64,000 nucleotides of DNA from Streptomyces bottropensis ATCC 25435 (GTDB lineage: Bacteria > Actinomycetota > Actinomycetes > Streptomycetales > Streptomycetaceae), in assembly GCF_000383595.1 (NCBI RefSeq), contig NZ_KB911581.1:7399519-7463518 (forward strand), given 5' to 3'. The notes below the pieces were generated by a model. The model made no database searches and had not been told where the DNA came from. It saw only the letters and a list, made by a program, of their open reading frames with translations. Shown in pieces: positions 9,501 to 16,521 of this stretch (position 1 is its first letter; every line of letters starts with the position of its first letter). Both the position numbers and the translations under genes were made by a program.

Positions 9501-10654
9501 ACGGGCTCGACCTCCGCCTCGGCGGCGGCCTGTGCGGCGGCCCGCTCGGGCGTCTGGAACATCGGCGCCTGGAACACCGGCGCCTGGAACACGGCCACGG
9601 CGGGCCGGGACGGGCGGGACGGCGCGTCCTCCGCGGCGGGCGGCGGCGGCGCCGAGAATCCACCGGCGGCCTTGCGCGCCGACCGGCGACGGGCCCGACG
9701 CGGCCCACCGTCCTCCGCCTCGGCGGCCGGGGCCTCCTGGACGGCCTGGGCCGGCGCGGCCTCGGCGGCGGGCGCCTCCTGCGGCGCGGCGCTCGGGGCA
9801 GCGACGGACTCGGCCGCCTCGGCGGACTCTCCCTCGGGCGCCCCGGCGGGCGTGGTCACCCGGCGAGTCGCACGACGACGCGAACGAGCGGCCGGCACGG
9901 CCTCCTCGACAGCGGCGGGCGCCTCGACGGCCGGAACCTCGACCGGGGCAGCGGCCTCGGGCGCGGCGGCGCTCTCCTCGGCGACCTGCGGCGCAGCGGT
10001 CGGGGCAGTGGCCCGGCGAGTCGCACGACGACGCGTACGAGCGGCCGGCACGGCCTCCTCGACAGCGGCGGGCGCCTCGACGGCCGGAACCTCGACCGGG
10101 GCAGCGGCCTCGGGCGCGGCGGCGCTCTCCTCGGCGACCTGCGGCGCAGCGGTCGGGGCAGTGGCCCGACGGGTCGCACGACGACGCGTACGAGCGGCCG
10201 GCACGGCCTCCTCGACGGCGGCGGGCGCCTCAGCGGCGACCTCGGTGGTCTCGGCACTCTCGGCCACGGCGGTGGCGGCAGCCGGCGCCACGGTCTCGAC
10301 GACCTCGACGGTTTCGGCGTCCTTGGGCGCACCGGCGGGCGCGGAGGCGCGGCGGGTCGCACGACGGCGCGTACGAGCGGGGGGCGCCGCCTCCTCGACG
10401 GCGGGCGCCTCGGCGGCCGCGGTCTCGGCGGCTTCCTCGTCCGGCTCGGCGATCGCGTCGGCGGTCGCGAGATCCTCGGACTCGGCGGCCGGTATGGCCG
10501 GCACCGTGCTCTCCGCGGCCGCCTCGGCACCGGCGGACGGCGGTCCCGCAGGGCGGGACGCGGCGCGGCGGCGCCGACGCGGCGGCAGCGTGTCGCTCGG
10601 CGTGTTCTGGTCGGAGCCCTGCGCGGGCTCTGTGGATTCGATCGATTCGGGCAT
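6563..10654 (-). CDS. rne: Ribonuclease E/G (RNase ES type) with long repeat-rich arms
   Basis: Single-strand endoribonuclease for mRNA decay and rRNA processing. The 1363-residue product has an Ala/Pro/Glu-rich N-terminal arm (about residues 1-590), an S1 domain (VYLGKVQNVLPSMEAAFIDIG), the RNase E/G core with catalytic DFIDM, the zinc-link CVHCNGRG (near residue 1010), and a C-terminal arm ending in a Lys/Ala-rich tail (KKTAARKTAKKATAKK). Placing the core centrally with basic and acidic arms fits the Streptomyces RNase ES layout. The motif RRRAT-R occurs repeatedly in both arms and probably binds RNA or partners such as PNPase (inference). ATG 10654 follows GGGAG. Confidence 0.95.
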   Translation of the reverse strand: MPESIESTEPAQGSDQNTPSDTLPPRRRRRAASRPAGPPSAGAEAAAESTVPAIPAAESEDLATADAIAEPDEEAAETAAAEAPAVEEAAPPARTRRRATRRASAPAGAPKDAETVEVVETVAPAAATAVAESAETTEVAAEAPAAVEEAVPAARTRRRATRRATAPTAAPQVAEESAAAPEAAAPVEVPAVEAPAAVEEAVPAARTRRRATRRATAPTAAPQVAEESAAAPEAAAPVEVPAVEAPAAVEEAVPAARSRRRATRRVTTPAGAPEGESAEAAESVAAPSAAPQEAPAAEAAPAQAVQEAPAAEAEDGGPRRARRRSARKAAGGFSAPPPPAAEDAPSRPSRPAVAVFQAPVFQAPMFQTPERAAAQAAAEAEVEPVEVEETVETADLGGFAEEENTGGPRRRRRRRSEPAEAEQPAAVVTEEEPEEAEEEPEEGAEDAADGDEYGEEESTGSRRRRRRGGRRRRRGDAADADDAEGDELAAEQAAQDTEDTAEQVDEDAEDEADEREESGSGSSSSRRRRRRRRRAGDSGTEAEATPDDPERTVVKVREPRERRAKETEFSDEVQSIKGSTRLEAKKQRRREGREQGRRRVPIITEAEFLARREAVERVMVVRQSGERTQIGVLEDNVLVEHYVNKEQSTSYVGNVYLGKVQNVLPSMEAAFIDIGKGRNAVLYAGEVNFEALGMANGPRRIESALKSGQSVLVQVTKDPIGHKGARLTSQVSLPGRYLVYVPEGSMTGISRKLPDTERARLKTILKKIVPEDAGVIVRTAAEGASEDELRRDVERLQAQWEDIQKKAKNGNAPTLLYGEPDMTVRVVRDIFNEDFSKVIVSGEEAWETIHGYVSHVAPDLAERLQKWTSEVDVFATYRIDEQLMKALDRKVWLPSGGSLVIDKTEAMIVVDVNTGKFTGQGGNLEETVTRNNLEAAEEIVRQLRLRDLGGIVVIDFIDMVLESNRDLVLRRLLECLGRDRTKHQVAEVTSLGLVQMTRKRVGQGLLESFSETCVHCNGRGVIVHMDQPTAVGGGGKRRKRGRGGAEHDHDHDHVSAHEAVEPVEQAELVEAEVAAEVAEPVALPAPEFEPDEELYSSVAEAEAAVGRGRSRRRATRRASAPTGAPKSREAVATTVSEDRAPKPREAAEAEPVAVEDPVVETPAAVSTEDAAPRGRTRRRATRKATAPAGAPAGAAVEETVVTVSEPVAAEATVTVSEPVVAEEAARPEEPAAAESAAPARPRRRAVRKATAPTASAEAAVVVVPSVSAEDAVVTPAEAPVEEAAEAAEETGAEPPAKKTAARKTAKKATAKKAATKKTAAAKKTVAKKATAKKAATAKKTATKKTTVAAEQSSSTVTASTDES
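9861..10230 (-). repeat. 153-bp in-frame tandem repeat inside rne
   Basis: Two nearly identical 153-bp copies (9861-10013, 10014-10166) and a diverging third encode a 51-residue unit with the basic block RRRATRR and an Ala/Glu/Pro-rich spacer. The copy junctions keep the reading frame. Confidence 0.9.
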
Positions 10655-10797
10655 GCGGGCGTTTCTCCCGTCAGGCTCCCGGGCGCCGCACCCGGTCCGG
10701 CAGGGCCGGTGACGTCCGCGGCTCGCGTCGTGCGCGACTGCCGCCGTCCGGGGCGCGGGCGCCGCACGGGAGCTCTCTGTGTCCTGTCTCGCCGGTT

Positions 10798-10819
10798 CCG
10801 TACGCCATGTTGCGTACGG
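10798..10819. promoter_or_regulatory. Perfect inverted repeat upstream of rne
   Basis: CCGTACGC (10798-10805) and GCGTACGG (10812-10819) are perfect arms separated by six bases, about 145-165 bases upstream of the rne start and 80 bases past the end of the TIGR03936 gene. It may be an operator for rne or a short terminator of the upstream gene; sequence alone does not decide. Confidence 0.4.
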
Positions 10820-10899
10820 CCTGGCGAAAGTCTTGTGGTCGGTGCGCTGCCCGACCCAGGTGGCTCCCGGATCAAAGGGCGACGCTACGACGTCCGTCC

Positions 10900-11769
10900 C
10901 TACGCGGGGCCCACCGGCGCCGACGCCTTCGCGGCGGCAGTGGGTTCGGCCATTGAGAGGGCCGGCGCTGCCTCGCGGTCGGGCGCGAGCGGGTCGGTCA
11001 CCGTGCCGGTCTCTTCATCGAAAAGCCCCTGCGCCAGCCTGGTCACCGCAGCGGGGACCGGCGGCGCCAGGTCGGCCACGGCGCGGAGACCGGACAGGAC
11101 GTCGTCGGGTCGTACGGCAGGCGTCACGTGCCGAACAACCAGCCGCAGTATCGCACAGGGCTGGTCCGTCGGCCCAGCAAGGGGCGCGGCGCCAGCCGCT
11201 CCAGTGGAGCCGACGCTCGCGGCGGGCTGTGGACCGGGCGTCCCGGAACCGTCGGCTCCGTCGCTTCCGTCCCGTCCGTCACGACCGGTGAGGTCGACGA
11301 CGGCGGCCCTGGCGTCGAAGGTCCGCAGGCCGTTCTTGGTCCTGCGCTGGACCTCGACGAGGTCCGCCGCCATGAAGGCCTCGGCCGCGCGCGCGGCGTC
11401 CGCCGGGTCCACGCCGTCGAGGCGCAGTTCCCACACGGAGGCCGTGAGCCGGTCGGCGAGCCCGGAGGTCCGGGCCTCGACCGCGTCCACGATGTCGAGC
11501 CCGGTGGGCAGCGACTCGTCGAGCAGGATCCTGAGCTTTTCCGGGTCGCGCGCGTCGGTGAGCGCGATCTCCAGGTACTCCGCCTCACTGCCCGTGCCGG
11601 TGGGTGCGGCATTGGCGTACGACACCTTCGGATGCGGCGTGAACCCCGCCGAGTACGCCATGGGCACCTCGGCACGGCGCAGCGCACGCTCGAAGGCGCG
11701 CTGGAAGTCACGGTGGCTGGTGAACCGGAGGCGGCCGCGCTTGGTGTAACGCAGTCGAATGCGCTGCAC
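10900..11769 (-). CDS. TIGR03936 family radical-SAM-associated protein (DUF2344)
   Basis: 289 residues beginning MQRIRLRYTKRGRLRFTSHRD, with FTPHPKVSYANAAPTG and YLEIALTDARDPEKL, typical of TIGR03936. In most genomes the family is fused or adjacent to the B12-binding radical SAM protein TIGR03960; here that partner lies at 16522-18450, 4.7 kb upstream on the same strand, split off by three accessory genes. The C-terminal 60 residues are Ala/Pro-rich linker. GTG 11769 has no strong ribosome site. The reaction is not established; an RNA-modification role has been suggested only by association with RNase E/G. Confidence 0.85.
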   Translation of the reverse strand: MQRIRLRYTKRGRLRFTSHRDFQRAFERALRRAEVPMAYSAGFTPHPKVSYANAAPTGTGSEAEYLEIALTDARDPEKLRILLDESLPTGLDIVDAVEARTSGLADRLTASVWELRLDGVDPADAARAAEAFMAADLVEVQRRTKNGLRTFDARAAVVDLTGRDGRDGSDGADGSGTPGPQPAASVGSTGAAGAAPLAGPTDQPCAILRLVVRHVTPAVRPDDVLSGLRAVADLAPPVPAAVTRLAQGLFDEETGTVTDPLAPDREAAPALSMAEPTAAAKASAPVGPA

Positions 11770-11817
11770 CGCGGGTGCGGGCGGCGGGCCTTCGGGCTGT
11801 CGCTTGCCCAGTGTCGT

Positions 11818-13107
11818 TCAGTCCTTCGTGAGAGCGGTCGTACTTCTACCAAGAGTACGTGCCCCGGCGGCCGCCGGGGCACGCCCGGGGACGGGCCTCG
11901 GCTCGGCCGGCCGTCCGAGGAGTGCCGAGCGCACGGCGGCGCGGGCCTGGCGGGCGGAGTCGCGGGCGGTGGCCCAGGCCTGCCGCGAGGCGCTGCCCAC
12001 AGCGCGAGCGGCCGCCGTGGCGGGCTTCCACACGGCGTCCCGCACGACATGGCCGGCCGGTGTGAGCACGGTCCGGTACAGCCACCGCGCCGGCTCGACG
12101 AGGAGCCACCGGACGAGGCCGGCCAGGAACCGTCCCACGGCGCGCGAGAGGCGCCCGGCCACGCGCCAGGCGTGTCCGAGGGCGTCCCGCAGCTCCCGGC
12201 CCACGACGGCGAGCATCCGCCCGACCGGTACCAGCACCCACCGCCACACGGCGAGCGCGGGCAGCACGAGCAGCACGCGTGCCGTCCAGGAGAACCCGAG
12301 CCAGATCCCGGCGAAGACCGTCCGCATGAGCCACCCGGCACCCCGGGCCGCCCACGCCGTCGCGTGTCCCACGGGCGTCAGCGCGTACCGGTACACCCAC
12401 ACCGCCGGTACGACGAGGAGGTACCGCGCCAGCCGGGCCAGGGCCGTGAACAGCGCGACCGCGAGGGCGGCGGTCCCGGCCCCGACGCCCCTCGCCAGCC
12501 AGGCGATGCCCCGCCCGAACGGCGCCAGCGTCCACCGGTACAGCCACCCGAGCCCCGCCCGGAGCCCACCGGCCAGCAGGACGGCCGCGCCCCACATCCC
12601 GGCGAACGCCCAGGCGACCGCGTGCCCCACGGGCGTCAGCGCGTACCGGTACACCCACAGTGCCGGCACGACCAGCAGCCGGTGTCCGAGCCACCCGAGC
12701 CCCTGGGCGACCGGCACGACGGCGTAGCGCCACAGCGCCACCCACGGCCGGACGAGGACGGCCCTGGCGACCCACAGCGACGCGCGCCCCAACGGCCGCC
12801 CCACGGCGTCTCTCAGGAACCGGCCGACCACCACGAGCACGTCCCACACCATCCGCACCGGCACGACGAGGACGAGCACGACGATCCGCACGGGAATCCG
12901 GATCGCGGCCGTCAGGCATCCCTCGGGCGCCTGCTGTCCCTCGGGCGCCTGCTGCCGCTCGGGCGTCTGCTGCCGCTCGGGCGTCTGCTGCCGCTCGGGC
13001 GTCTGCTGCCGCTCGGGCGTCTGCTGTCGCTCGGGCGGGCGCGCCGCCGACAGTTCGGCGGGCGGCTCGACCGACGGCCGGGCAGGGGGCCTCTTCTCCA
13101 GGTCCAT
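11818..13107 (-). CDS. Repeat-built membrane-associated protein (unknown function)
   Basis: 429 residues. The first 65 carry a hexapeptide repeat PERQQT (four near-perfect copies, two variants). The rest consists of about six units of roughly 40-70 residues, each with an aromatic-Arg-aromatic core: LWRYAVVPV, VYRYALTPVGH, LYRWTLAPFG, VYRYALTPVGH, VWRWVLVPVG and LYRTVLTPAGH, separated by hydrophobic stretches such as LLVVPALWV. The last 60 residues are Ala/Arg-rich. It is probably embedded in or on the cytoplasmic membrane. It sits 48 bases upstream of the TIGR03936 gene and after the glycosyltransferase on the same strand. I know no named family; the start ATG 13107 lacks a strong ribosome site. 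Confidence 0.7.
   Translation of the reverse strand: MDLEKRPPARPSVEPPAELSAARPPERQQTPERQQTPERQQTPERQQTPERQQAPEGQQAPEGCLTAAIRIPVRIVVLVLVVPVRMVWDVLVVVGRFLRDAVGRPLGRASLWVARAVLVRPWVALWRYAVVPVAQGLGWLGHRLLVVPALWVYRYALTPVGHAVAWAFAGMWGAAVLLAGGLRAGLGWLYRWTLAPFGRGIAWLARGVGAGTAALAVALFTALARLARYLLVVPAVWVYRYALTPVGHATAWAARGAGWLMRTVFAGIWLGFSWTARVLLVLPALAVWRWVLVPVGRMLAVVGRELRDALGHAWRVAGRLSRAVGRFLAGLVRWLLVEPARWLYRTVLTPAGHVVRDAVWKPATAAARAVGSASRQAWATARDSARQARAAVRSALLGRPAEPRPVPGRAPAAAGARTLGRSTTALTKD
12921..13038 (-). repeat. 18-bp tandem repeat coding PERQQT
   Basis: About six copies of an 18-bp unit (GCTCGGGCGTCTGCTGCC on the + strand) in frame within the membrane protein gene; four central copies are essentially identical, so copy number may vary by slippage. 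Confidence 0.85.
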
Positions 13108-13215
13108 GACGACGTAGACGTCTCAGCGGCCCGTACGGATGCGACCACACGGCTGCGCGTTCCACGCCTTTCGCACGCGCCCCCGCGCCCGCCCCGGGCG
13201 GCCGGACGACGGCCG

Positions 13216-14460
13216 CTACCGCCTGCGCCCGGAAGCCTTCGCGGCCTTATGGGACTTGGCGGACTCGGCGGACCCGGCCGACCTGCCGGCCTCGGGGCGG
13301 CGCACCACGGTGGACAGCTGTGCCCGGGAGGCGTGGGGGGCGGAGAAGTCCCGGTTGATCTCCACCTGGCGGCGGACGCTCTCGGGCAGGTCCCGCATGG
13401 CCAGCAGACGGTCGCACGCCCGCAGGGCCCCGGCGTGGTCACCCACCCAGTGGGCATCGATGGAGAACTCGAACAGCAGGCCCCAGCGGTAGACCCAGGG
13501 CCTGGTGAAGAGGAGGTCGTCCGGGGCGGGCCGGTCGACGACGTCGACGAGGAGGGCGTACGCCGTGTGGTAGCGACGGCGCAGCCGCAGCCGGGAGGCC
13601 AACTCGTAACAGGCCTCCAGCCGCTCGGGGCGTGCCTCCCAGGCCCGCGAGAGCGCGTCCATGGCTCCCGGCCAGTCCTCCTCCTTCTCCGCTCGGAGAA
13701 TGCCCGCTTCGAGCAGCGAGCAGTACACCTCCTCGCCCCAGCCGCCCATCTCCGCGCGCCGCTCGTACAGGGCGATCGCCTCGCGCGCGTGGCCCAGGTC
13801 GCGTTCGGTGTTGGCGAGGTAGAAGACGGTGCGGGGGTTGGTGGGGTCGCGGTCGAGTTCGCGCCTGAGCAGACGTGCGTCGCGCTCGAACTTGTCGCCG
13901 CGGCAGCCGCCGTCGGCGTGGTCCTCGATGACGATCGCGTCCAGGTTCTCCTGGACGTCGGGCCCGTCGGTGCACGGGTACTCGTGGGTGACGCCCTCGT
14001 AGCGCCACAGCCGGTCCCCCCGCATCAGGTGCTTGAAGCGGTGCTGGGTGCCCGGGGTGTCGTAGCGCAGCATGTACGAGGTGGCCGTCAGCCGGGGCAG
14101 TGGCGCGTCCTGGCGCAGTACGTGGTCGGCGTCGATGGTGAGCAGGAAGTCGGCCCTGCCCCGGGCGTGTTGGATGTTCCGCGTCCGGTTGTGCCCGAAG
14201 TCGACCCACGGGTCCTGGTGGAGCTCGCCCGGGATGCCGTCCAGCGCCTCGCGGATCAGGTCCTGCGTACCGTCCGTCGAGCCGGTGTCGGAGATGACCC
14301 AGGTGTCGATCAGGGGGCGCACGGAGGCGAGGCAGCGCTCGATCACCCGGGCCTCGTTCTTGACGATCATGCAGAGGCAGATGGTCTGCGGCTTCACGGC
14401 CTCACCGGTCCCGGGGACGTTGGAACGCTGCCCGAGCGGCTGCGTGACATACCTCCTCAT
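13216..14460 (-). CDS. Family 2 glycosyltransferase with C-terminal TPR-like region
   Basis: 414 residues. The GT2 fold starts at TICLCMIVKNEARVIERCL and includes ISDTGSTDGT and the metal-site motif LLTIDADH; the second half (about residues 190-400) is helical, TPR-like (NPRTVFYLANTERDLGHAREAIALYERRA). Such GT2-TPR proteins transfer sugars to protein or polymer acceptors. It is divergent from the collagen-like gene with only 178 bases between, suggesting that the exported protein is its acceptor (inference). The tail is Lys/Ser/Ala-rich. ATG 14460 is used; an in-frame GTG at 14397, 22 codons in, is an equally good start because homologues begin near KPQTICLC. Confidence 0.85.
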   Translation of the reverse strand: MRRYVTQPLGQRSNVPGTGEAVKPQTICLCMIVKNEARVIERCLASVRPLIDTWVISDTGSTDGTQDLIREALDGIPGELHQDPWVDFGHNRTRNIQHARGRADFLLTIDADHVLRQDAPLPRLTATSYMLRYDTPGTQHRFKHLMRGDRLWRYEGVTHEYPCTDGPDVQENLDAIVIEDHADGGCRGDKFERDARLLRRELDRDPTNPRTVFYLANTERDLGHAREAIALYERRAEMGGWGEEVYCSLLEAGILRAEKEEDWPGAMDALSRAWEARPERLEACYELASRLRLRRRYHTAYALLVDVVDRPAPDDLLFTRPWVYRWGLLFEFSIDAHWVGDHAGALRACDRLLAMRDLPESVRRQVEINRDFSAPHASRAQLSTVVRRPEAGRSAGSAESAKSHKAAKASGRRR

Positions 14461-14638
14461 ATCTCACAAATGCCTGCCGACGGCGTCGAATTAGCCCGCC
14501 CGGGGCACCTGGTTACGCCGACTTGATGATCTACGTCCCCGTCCGGTCCAGGGCGCTGGTCGGCTCGGTGGACAGGGGTGAGGCTCACGATCGAGTGAGG
14601 GGAAAAGCCCCGAACCGGTTGAAACAAGGAGCACATAG

Positions 14639-16312
14639 ATGAGTCCTGAGCGCAGGACGATCTCGCTGATAGGCCCGCTGGCTCGCGACAGGATCACCAA
14701 GGTCAGCACCTTTGCCTCGCTCGCGCTGGTGGTGACAGCCGGTCTGGCCGCCCCCGCCGTCGCGACCACACGCGGCATGTCCGACCACTCCACCCTGACG
14801 AGGGCCGACGAGGAGGGGTGCCCTCCCTCCGAGGATCACGGCCAGCACCACGACGAGCAGGGCGGGCAGCAGGCCGGCCATGACGACTCGTCGTCCAACT
14901 GGTACGACGAGGGGGACCGCGACCGCACCGCGACCATCGGTGGCAACGGCGGCCACTGCGAGGAAGGTCCCGGCGGTCCCACCGGCCCGACCGGTCCCCC
15001 AGGAGCGACCGGCGCGACGGGCGCCACAGGCGAGACCGGCCCCCAGGGCGACATCGGCCCCCAAGGGGAGACCGGCCCCCAGGGCGACACCGGCGAGGCC
15101 GGAGCCACGGGTCCGACCGGCCCCACCGGCGCGGACGGCATCGCTGGTCCGACCGGCCCGACGGGCGCGGACGGCATCGCTGGTCCGACCGGCCCGACGG
15201 GCGCGGACGGCATCGCCGGACCGACCGGGCCCACCGGGCCCGCGGGAGTGAACGGTGTCACCGGAGCCACGGGCGCGACCGGCTCGACCGGCGCCACGGG
15301 ACCCGCCGGGTCCTGCTCCGACATCGACGCGGTGCAGGACTCGAAGAAGCTCGAATTCCGGGTCGTACTGACCGAGGGACGGGTCTTCGCGGGCATCCGC
15401 GACCTGACGGGCGCGGCCGCCCACCCCTTCCTGTGGACCGACCTCAGCACCCACCCCAACTTCCCCTCGGGCGGCCTGGATTCACAGGGCCGCGCGGTCG
15501 GCTACGCCTGCGGCGTCTCCGTCAACACCCGCTCCTACACGGGCCACGGGCAGAACGAGACGGGCAAGGACCACGGCGCGGGTACCGGGCAGGACCACGG
15601 TCAGAGCACGGGACACAGCCAGAGCACCGGGCACAGCCAGAGCACGGGCCAGAGCCAGGACCAGGCCCAGGCCCAGAACACGGGCCAGTACCAGGGCCAG
15701 GACCAGGGGCAGGGCCAGTACCAGAGCCAGGGCCAGAACCAGGGCCAGAACCAGGGCCAGAGCCAGGGTCAGAGCCAGAACCAGGGTCAGTACCAGGGCC
15801 ACGCCGAGAACACGAGCCAGGGCCAGGGTCAGAGCCAGGGCCAGGGCCAGGGGCAGGGCCAGTACCAGAGCCAGGGTCAGAGCCAGGGTCAGGGCCAGGG
15901 CCAGGGTCAGAGCCAGGGCCAGAACCAGAGCCAGGGCCACGCCCAGAACACGAGCCAGGGCCAGGGTCAGACCCAGAGCACCGGCACGGACTACTCCCAA
16001 GGCACCGGCCAGGAACGCGGCACGAACACGGGCAAGGACCACGGCTCCGGGCAGGACCACGGCGAGGACAAGGGTCAGAACAAGGGCGACCACACGAACG
16101 CCGACAAGGGTCTCGTCAAGTTCAACCTCGTCACGACCGTGGGCCAGATCTGGGAGACCACCTGCGTGCCGGTCGACACCGCGCCGCACGCCACCCTGAA
16201 CTGCGACGACGCCCAGGGCAACCCGCGCCCCTGGTACAGGGTCGACCTCCAGCCCGCGGACAGCATCATCAACGGCGGCTCCAGCGTCACCCCCCGCGTG
16301 ACCGGCCGGTAA
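14639..16312 (+). CDS. Exported collagen-like protein with large Gly-Gln-rich insert
   Basis: 557 residues. A signal peptide (hydrophobic core FASLALVVTAGLAAPAVA, likely cut after residue 42) is followed by a His/Asp/Gln-rich linker, 37 uninterrupted Gly-X-Y triplets (residues 113-223) dominated by GPT, GAT and GAD, a globular segment (226-300), a low-complexity stretch of about 190 residues (301-490) almost wholly G, Q, S, N, Y, T and H (QGQ, SQGQ, YQGQ), and a conserved-looking end (491-557). Six cysteines (61, 107, 226, 291, 519, 532) could form disulfides. ATG 14639 has AAGGAG upstream. Thr in the Y position resembles the glycosylated GPT repeats of Bacillus BclA; the divergent GT2 gene fits this. 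Function unknown; a surface fibre is inferred. Confidence 0.85.
   Translation: MSPERRTISLIGPLARDRITKVSTFASLALVVTAGLAAPAVATTRGMSDHSTLTRADEEGCPPSEDHGQHHDEQGGQQAGHDDSSSNWYDEGDRDRTATIGGNGGHCEEGPGGPTGPTGPPGATGATGATGETGPQGDIGPQGETGPQGDTGEAGATGPTGPTGADGIAGPTGPTGADGIAGPTGPTGADGIAGPTGPTGPAGVNGVTGATGATGSTGATGPAGSCSDIDAVQDSKKLEFRVVLTEGRVFAGIRDLTGAAAHPFLWTDLSTHPNFPSGGLDSQGRAVGYACGVSVNTRSYTGHGQNETGKDHGAGTGQDHGQSTGHSQSTGHSQSTGQSQDQAQAQNTGQYQGQDQGQGQYQSQGQNQGQNQGQSQGQSQNQGQYQGHAENTSQGQGQSQGQGQGQGQYQSQGQSQGQGQGQGQSQGQNQSQGHAQNTSQGQGQTQSTGTDYSQGTGQERGTNTGKDHGSGQDHGEDKGQNKGDHTNADKGLVKFNLVTTVGQIWETTCVPVDTAPHATLNCDDAQGNPRPWYRVDLQPADSIINGGSSVTPRVTGR
14975..15316 (+). repeat. Collagen-type Gly-X-Y repeat tract
   Basis: 37 consecutive triplets plus a final GSC, with no interruption. 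It includes a 24-bp unit coding GPT-GAD-GIA variants repeated three times (about 15120-15220). Confidence 0.9.
15539..16108 (+). repeat. Gly-Gln low-complexity tract
   Basis: Degenerate 6-bp and 12-bp units (CAGGGC, CAGAGC, CAGAAC, CAGTAC) encode QG, QS, QN and QY dipeptides for about 190 codons. The glutamine codon is almost always CAG. Confidence 0.9.
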
Positions 16313-16325
16313 GCAGCACACGCAC

Positions 16326-16369
16326 AGGGGTGCCCGGAGATCGGCCGACCCGACCCTCCGGACACCCCT
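16326..16369 (+). terminator. Terminator of the collagen-like gene
   Basis: 14-base arms 16326-16339 and 16356-16369 pair with one mismatch, just past the stop codon. Confidence 0.65.
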
Positions 16370-16478
16370 CACGACCCGGCTCGCTCACGCGCCGGCACTA
16401 CCGACGGCCGTGCCGGGTCAGCCGCACGAAAATCCCCAGAACCAGGGCCCCCGAGGGCAGGCTGGTTCGGTGACGTCG

Positions 16479-16507
16479 TCGGCCCCGTCCTCGGCGGACG
16501 GGGCCGA
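16479..16507 (-). terminator. Terminator of the radical SAM gene
   Basis: Perfect 11-bp stem TCGGCCCCGTC / GACGGGGCCGA with a seven-base loop, 15 bases after the radical SAM stop codon. Confidence 0.75.
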
Positions 16508-16521
16508 TGGCGATGGCGCTG

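Noticed and set aside
6395..11749. A 1784-codon open frame antisense to rne
   Set aside because: High-GC shadow frame: it mirrors the Ala/Arg-rich arms of rne, has no ribosome site and reads as low-complexity Arg/Gly/Leu protein.
11128..14526. A 1132-codon open frame on the + strand across three minus-strand genes
   Set aside because: It spans gene boundaries of recognised minus-strand proteins and has no domain signature; a GC-bias artefact.
14975..16108. Repeat tracts considered as a CRISPR array
   Set aside because: Units are short, contiguous, in frame and without unique spacers; they encode Gly-X-Y and QGQ protein repeats.
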